From the NCBI RefSeq assembly GCF_005771675.1, contig NZ_VAJM01000008.1:1-64000 (forward strand): a stretch of 64,000 bases of DNA. The letters are read 5' to 3'. Within the stretch, counting starts at the first letter, position 1, and each line of letters opens with the position of its first letter. Position numbers and translations under genes: made by a program. Below, one piece after another: positions 59,190 to 64,000 of this stretch. The notes under the pieces are model-generated. The model did no database searches. It had not been told where the DNA came from and saw only the letters and a list, made by a program, of their open reading frames with translations. The DNA is from Hymenobacter jeollabukensis (GTDB lineage: Bacteria; Bacteroidota; Bacteroidia; Cytophagales; Hymenobacteraceae).

Positions 59190-62100
59190 TTAGTCGATTA
59201 CCAGGCGCTTGACGAGCACGCCCGCTTCGGTGGTCAGGCGCAGGGAGTACACTCCGCGCGGCAGTTGCGTCACGTCGAAAGCTACCTTGCTGGCGCCAGT
59301 AGCAGCCGGCAGGGTGCGCTGCTGCACCTGCTGGCCGATGCTGTTGAGCAGGGTCACCGTCACGGCTTTGCGCGTGAGCTGGGCCGGCACTTCCAGCCAG
59401 AAGCCGCGCTGGGCCGGGTTGGGGTACAGCTGCACCTGCTGGGCCAGAGCGGCGTTCTGCGTGGCCGTTACCAGCGTCGTGAACGTGGCAGCCGTCGAAG
59501 CCGCCGAGGTGGCACCGCCGGGGCAGTTGCTGGTCACCGACACGGTGTACTGGCTGTTGGGCGTCAGCCCCGACAGCGCGGCCGGCGAGGTGGTTACCAC
59601 CGTCGTTTGGGCCGAACCCCCGGCGCGCGTGTAAGTCACCTTGTAGTTGCTGGCCGTGGCGTTGGGCGTGAAGGTCACGCTGGCCCCGGTCGACGTGATG
59701 CCGCTCACCGCTACGCCGGTCGGTACCGGGCAGGTGGGGGTGGCGGTGGTGAAGGTGACGCACACCTGCGCCCCGGCCGTCGTGCCGCAGCTCGGCGTTA
59801 CGCACGCCGAATAAGCCGTGCCCGGAAGCAGGCCCGTGAACGTGGCCGGGGAAGCCGTAGCCTGCACGGTAATGGGCGTGCCGCCGGCGGCGGGCGTGAC
59901 CGAAACGGTGTAGGTCGTATTGCCCGCGCCCGCCACGAAGCTAACCGTGGCGCCGGAGGTGGTCGTGTTGCTCACCGTCAGCCCCGTTACGGGCGGACAG
60001 GCGGCGGTGGCCAGCGTAGTGAACGTGGTCGTCACGGCCGAGGAGCTGGCGCCGTTGCTGCAGTTGCTGACAACCGACACGCTGTACTGCGTGGCAGGCG
60101 TCAGCCCGGTCAGGCTCACCGGCGAGCTGCCGGGAGCCGGCGTTACCGTCGTGGCCGAGCCGCCCTGCGGGGTGTACGTCACCGTGTAAGTGGCGCCCGC
60201 CGTGCCGCCGAAAATCAACGACGCGGTGGTGGTCGAGATGCCCGTGGCCGTGAGGCCCGTAACAGCGGCGCAGGTCGGCAGAGCGGCGGTGGTGAAGGTG
60301 GTGGTAGCCGCCGTCGAGGTCTGCCCGCCGCCGCAGTTGCTGATAACCGATACCGAGTACGCGGTATTCGGCGTGAGGCCCGTCAGGTTCACCGGCGAGG
60401 CCGTGGGGGCCGGCGTGACGGTGGTAGCCGAGCCACCGGCCGGCGTGTACGTCACCGTGTAGCTGGTGCCCGCGCTGGCCGGCGTGAAGGTCAGCGAAGC
60501 CGAGGTCGTGGTTACGTTCGTGGCCGTCAGACTGGTCACCGCGTTGCAGGGCGCCAGCGTGGTGAAGGTCGTGGTGGCCGCCGTCGAGCTAAGCCCGTTG
60601 GCGCAGTTGCTGGTCACCGATACGGTGTACTGCGTGTTCGGCGTGAGGCCCGAGAGGGCCACCGGCGAAGCCGTCGGGGCCGGGGTCACCGTGGTAGCCG
60701 AGCCGCCCTGCGGCGTGTACGTTACCGTGTAGCTGGCGCCCGCGCCCACAAACGTCAGGCTGGCCGACGTGGTGGTGATGCTGCCGGCCGTGAGGCCCGT
60801 CACCGGGTTGCAGGGCGTGAGCGTGGTGAAGGTGGTGGTAGCCGCCGCGCTCTGGCCGGCGCCGCAGTTGCTCACGATGCTCACCGTGTAGAGCGTGCCC
60901 GGGGTCAGGCCCGTCAGGTTCACCGGTCCGCCCGTGGGGTTGGGCGTCACCGTCGTCGGCGAGCCGCCCTGCGGGGTGTAGGTTACCGTGTAAGTCGAGC
61001 CGTTGCCCACGCCGAAGCTCACCGTGGCCGCGGTCGTGGTGATGGCGCTGACGCTCAGGCCGGTCGGGGCAATGCAGCTGGTCGTGTTGAACGTGGTCGT
61101 GGCCGCCGTCGAGGTTTCGCCGGGCTGGCAGTTACTCACCACCGATACCGTGTAGGTGGTGCCGGGCAGCAGGCCCGTCAGCGCCACCGGCGAAGCCGTC
61201 GGCGCGGGCGTGACGGTGGTAGCCGTGCCACCCTGCGGGGTATAGGTCACGGTGTAGCTGGTGCCGGCGGTGGGGGGCGTGAAGGTCACCGAAGCCGAGG
61301 TTGTGGTGATGCTGCCCACGGCCAGGTTGGTCACGGCCGGGCAGGCCGGGTCGGTGGCGGCGCACACGGTGAACTGGCCGCCGTTGGTGCTGCCCACCTG
61401 CCACACGCGGGCGTATACGGTGCTGCCGGGAGTGAGGCCCGTGGCGCGCACCTGCGAGAAGTTGCTGGAACCGAAGTTGTCGTTGCAGCCCAGCGAGGTC
61501 AGGGCCGCGCAGGTGCCCGAGTATAGCTGCAGGCCGGTGTCAGTCACCGCGCTGCCGCTCACCGCGCCGGTCGTCACCTGCACGATGCCGTTGGCGGGCA
61601 CGGTCAGGCTAAACCACACGTCGTTGACGGTGCCCGTGGTGCAGCTCGGCGCCCCGATGGGCGCCGCCGAAGCCGTGGCGCCCACGTTGGTAGCCGTGAC
61701 GGGCGTGCAGGTGGTGCCCACGGTCAGCGCCGTAGGGGCCGAGCAGTTGTCGTTGGCCGGGGGCGGCGGGGCAGTGGTGAAGGTCAGGGCCAGCGGCAGG
61801 CCCGAGCCGCCCGTGCAGGTGGCCTGAATGGTGACGGTGTAGGTGGTGTTGGCCGTCAGGCCGGTCAGCTGGGCCGGCGAGGCCGTGGGGCTGGGCGTGA
61901 GCACGGCCAGCGAGCCGCCGGTGGGCGTGTAGGTAACGGTGTAGCTGGTGGCGCCCGAGGGAGGCGTAAACGTCAGCGCGGCCGAGGTGGCGGTGATGTT
62001 GTTCACGCTCAGGTTGCTCACCGTGCCGCAGGGCGCCTCGGTCTGGGCGCACACGGTGAAGTCGGTGCCGGCCGTGGCGCCGAACTTCCACACCCGCACG

Positions 62101-63998
62101 TACACGGTGCTGCCCGGCGTGAGGCCGGTGCGCCGCAGCAGCGAGAAGCTGCCGTTGGGCGAGCTGTCGTCGTCGCAGCCCAGCAGCGTGAGGCTGCCGC
62201 AGCTGCCCGAGTACAGGGCCAGGCCGGTATCATTCACGCTGTTGGTGGCGCCGGGGCCGGTTTCCACCTGCAGGGCGCCGTTGGCGGGCACCGTCAGGCT
62301 GAACCACACGTCCAGCGTGGTGGCTTGGAAGCCGGCGCAGCCCGGAGCCGGAGCCCCCGTCGACGAGGTAGCCGCCGTGATGGTGCCGGGCACCGCGGCC
62401 CCGCAGGTGCCGATGCCGATGCTGGTGATGGGCGTGGCGCCGAGGCACTCATCGTTGGCCGGGGCGCCGCCGCTGGCCGTGTAGGTGCGCGTGAGCACCG
62501 AGCCCGTGCCCGAGGGGCACACGCTCTGCAGCGTCACCGTGTAGGTGGTGCCGGTGGTCAGGCCCGTCAGCGCTACCGGCGAGGTGGTCGGGGCGGGCGT
62601 CACCGTCGTGGTGGCGCCGCCGCCCACGGGCGTGTACGCTACGATGTAGCTGGTGGCGTTGCCGCTGGGTGTAAACGAGAGGCTGGCCGTGGTGGCGTTG
62701 ACGCCGCTGATGGCGAGGTTGGTGGGGTCGGGGCAGGCCGGGGCGCCGGTCACGCAGATGGTGAAGTTGCCGCGCGGGCTGGTGTCGCTGTAGCCGGCCA
62801 CCATCACGTAGTAGGTGGTGCTGGGCGTGAGCGAGGTGTAGCTCAGCGGTGCCGCCGGGCCCGTAGCCACCTGCGAGCAGGCCAGCTGCGTGAGCGAGCC
62901 GCTGCACGAAGTGGCCGAAAACAGGCGTACCTGCCCGGCCGGTGGGCCCGTCACGGTGATGCTGGCACTGGTGCTGGCCCCGCCGGTGGCCGGGGTGGTG
63001 AACTGGTACCACACGTCCATGGGGCTGGCGTCGGCGGCGCAGCCGGGGTTGGTGTAGCCGTTGGGCGTGGTGGTGCTGGCCCCGAACGTGGTGCCCGTCG
63101 TCGGCGAGCAGGTCGAGCCTATGGGTAGGTTGATGGCGCCGCAGGGGTCGTCGTTGAGCAGCGGCACCGTGAAGCTGAAGAAGGGCGACTGCAGCGTGGT
63201 GCCGCCGCAATCCGTCCGGACCGACACGAAATAGGTGGTGCCCGGCGTCAGGCCCGTAAACAGCACCGGCGAGGTGGCGTTGTTCACGGTTTGCTGGCCG
63301 CCGGCCCCGCCCTGCAGCACGGCCGTGAAGGTGGTGTTGCCCGGGCCAGGCGTAAACGACACCGAGGCCGAGGTGCCCGTCGGGTACGTCACGCCGAGCA
63401 CGGCCGGGGCGCCGCAGGTGGGCGGATCGGTGATGCAGATGGTGAACTGGCCCTGGGTGTCGGTGGAAGTGTAGCCCGCCACCTGGAGGTAGTAGGTGGT
63501 GCCTGGCTGCAGCGCCCCGGTCACCAGGCGCGGCGCGGCCGTGTTGGCCGCATTCGACGACGAGCAGGTCACTTGGGTGAAGGTGCTCGTGCACGAGGAG
63601 GCCGAAAACAGGCGGATCAGGCCGGCGGGGTTACCCGTCACGGTGATGGTGGCGCCGGCGCTGGCCGCGCCCGTGGTGGCGGTGGTAAACTTGTACCACA
63701 CGTCCTTGGGCGCGGTGTTGTTGAACGCGCCGCAGGTGTTGGCCACCGTCCCGTTGACGGTGGTGGTGGTGGCCGCCACGTTAGTGCCCACGGTGGGCGT
63801 CACGCACAGGCTGCCGTTGAGGCTGAGCTGCACCGCGCCGCAGGGGTCGTCGTTGGCCGGGGCCTGCGCCTGGGCTGTAAAGCTCAGCAGCGAGGCAAAC
63901 AGCACGGCGGGCAGCCAGGCTGCCGAGGGGCCGAAGCGCCTACAAAGGGTGAGCAGCCGCTGCGTCAGCCGCTGGGTAAGGGGTAATGCTGGGGGCAT
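59190..63998 (-). CDS. Giant multi-FN3 T9SS type A surface protein
   Basis: The 1602-residue product has a long basic N-terminus with a signal peptide ending LLSFTAQAQ. Four PPC-like beta domains (such as NDDPCGAVQLSLNGSL, DVWYKFTTATTG, DVWFSLTVPANG) alternate with FN3 modules, ten FN3 modules in all. Seven FN3 modules lie in tandem (about residues 850-1490), each near TTTSASLTFTP...YTVTYTPQGG...SPVALTGLTPGTTYTVSVVSNC. The C-terminal T9SS type A domain is VQLYPNPAQRGFWL, VTLLNSIGQQVQQ and LPRGVYSLRLTTEAGVLVKRLVID. The near-identical modules look prone to recombination. It is complete, with its ATG two bases before the right edge. Confidence 0.92.
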   Translation of the reverse strand: MPPALPLTQRLTQRLLTLCRRFGPSAAWLPAVLFASLLSFTAQAQAPANDDPCGAVQLSLNGSLCVTPTVGTNVAATTTTVNGTVANTCGAFNNTAPKDVWYKFTTATTGAASAGATITVTGNPAGLIRLFSASSCTSTFTQVTCSSSNAANTAAPRLVTGALQPGTTYYLQVAGYTSTDTQGQFTICITDPPTCGAPAVLGVTYPTGTSASVSFTPGPGNTTFTAVLQGGAGGQQTVNNATSPVLFTGLTPGTTYFVSVRTDCGGTTLQSPFFSFTVPLLNDDPCGAINLPIGSTCSPTTGTTFGASTTTPNGYTNPGCAADASPMDVWYQFTTPATGGASTSASITVTGPPAGQVRLFSATSCSGSLTQLACSQVATGPAAPLSYTSLTPSTTYYVMVAGYSDTSPRGNFTICVTGAPACPDPTNLAISGVNATTASLSFTPSGNATSYIVAYTPVGGGATTTVTPAPTTSPVALTGLTTGTTYTVTLQSVCPSGTGSVLTRTYTASGGAPANDECLGATPITSIGIGTCGAAVPGTITAATSSTGAPAPGCAGFQATTLDVWFSLTVPANGALQVETGPGATNSVNDTGLALYSGSCGSLTLLGCDDDSSPNGSFSLLRRTGLTPGSTVYVRVWKFGATAGTDFTVCAQTEAPCGTVSNLSVNNITATSAALTFTPPSGATSYTVTYTPTGGSLAVLTPSPTASPAQLTGLTANTTYTVTIQATCTGGSGLPLALTFTTAPPPPANDNCSAPTALTVGTTCTPVTATNVGATASAAPIGAPSCTTGTVNDVWFSLTVPANGIVQVTTGAVSGSAVTDTGLQLYSGTCAALTSLGCNDNFGSSNFSQVRATGLTPGSTVYARVWQVGSTNGGQFTVCAATDPACPAVTNLAVGSITTTSASVTFTPPTAGTSYTVTYTPQGGTATTVTPAPTASPVALTGLLPGTTYTVSVVSNCQPGETSTAATTTFNTTSCIAPTGLSVSAITTTAATVSFGVGNGSTYTVTYTPQGGSPTTVTPNPTGGPVNLTGLTPGTLYTVSIVSNCGAGQSAAATTTFTTLTPCNPVTGLTAGSITTTSASLTFVGAGASYTVTYTPQGGSATTVTPAPTASPVALSGLTPNTQYTVSVTSNCANGLSSTAATTTFTTLAPCNAVTSLTATNVTTTSASLTFTPASAGTSYTVTYTPAGGSATTVTPAPTASPVNLTGLTPNTAYSVSVISNCGGGQTSTAATTTFTTAALPTCAAVTGLTATGISTTTASLIFGGTAGATYTVTYTPQGGSATTVTPAPGSSPVSLTGLTPATQYSVSVVSNCSNGASSSAVTTTFTTLATAACPPVTGLTVSNTTTSGATVSFVAGAGNTTYTVSVTPAAGGTPITVQATASPATFTGLLPGTAYSACVTPSCGTTAGAQVCVTFTTATPTCPVPTGVAVSGITSTGASVTFTPNATASNYKVTYTRAGGSAQTTVVTTSPAALSGLTPNSQYTVSVTSNCPGGATSAASTAATFTTLVTATQNAALAQQVQLYPNPAQRGFWLEVPAQLTRKAVTVTLLNSIGQQVQQRTLPAATGASKVAFDVTQLPRGVYSLRLTTEAGVLVKRLVID

Positions 63999-64000
63999 AA

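Overview
The window looks like chromosome of a high-GC Bacteroidota bacterium of the Cytophagales, most likely Hymenobacter or a close relative. The evidence is type IX secretion sorting domains on three large surface proteins (20141-23227, 43651-46413, 59190-63998), a GLPGLI-family protein, SusC/TonB-style outer-membrane barrels, a PID-CTERM-type small protein, -7 promoter elements resembling TAnnTTTG, and strong GC preference at third codon positions. The genus is inferred from gene style only; no rRNA or tRNA gene was seen.

Layout. 1-8020: a porin, a two-component system (response regulator 1434-2108, kinase 2387-3826), and the divergent GLPGLI gene and outer-membrane barrel gene it probably controls. 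A four-fold 10-bp-spaced direct repeat lies between the divergent units. 8021-11434: a globin-like protein, a small protein, a phage-type dNMP kinase/RecE-like nuclease pair, an exported Mn-type superoxide dismutase and a cluster of long palindromes. 11435-16075: a metal-uptake-like unit (CNGKC small membrane protein, TonB-dependent receptor, PepSY membrane protein). 16297-17664: asnA behind what reads as a complete transcription attenuator, with an Asn-rich leader peptide, an antiterminator and an intrinsic terminator. 17822-23227: SGNH hydrolase, secreted P1-nuclease/phospholipase-C-like enzyme, PID-CTERM protein and a T9SS protein. 23510-30332: flavin oxidoreductases with a divergent HxlR regulator, a ClpP paralogue, a sigma factor with a small partner gene, a GNAT protein and a CDF metal exporter. 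30525-41537: DinB proteins, a WYL regulator, a lipoprotein pectate lyase, a four-PAS histidine kinase, a disordered Tyr/Ser/Arg-rich protein, a cupin, an orphan nuclease-like protein and an AraC/SDR pair. 41931-57323: SelO, a T9SS type B protein, a pirin-like pair, an intradiol dioxygenase lipoprotein, an LRR-protein kinase, MsrB, a UvrA2-type ATPase, a HipA-like kinase/DUF3037 pair, three small unknown genes and a tandem universal stress protein. 57576-63998: an NCS1 transporter and a 1602-residue multi-FN3 T9SS adhesin-like protein.

The most notable single signal is the asnA attenuator at 16297-16496. Its leader peptide of 25 residues has seven Asn codons, and its stop codon is placed so that a terminating ribosome would cover the antiterminator arm. 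Other items worth attention are the operator-like direct repeats at 3889-3925, five copies of a dispersed long-palindrome element with GAACGTCAT ends, two further long palindromes at 11220-11409, and a globin-like protein whose proximal histidine position is leucine.

All gene calls rest on reading the translated sequence by eye. No database search, structure prediction or statistics were run, so family names are recognition-level calls.
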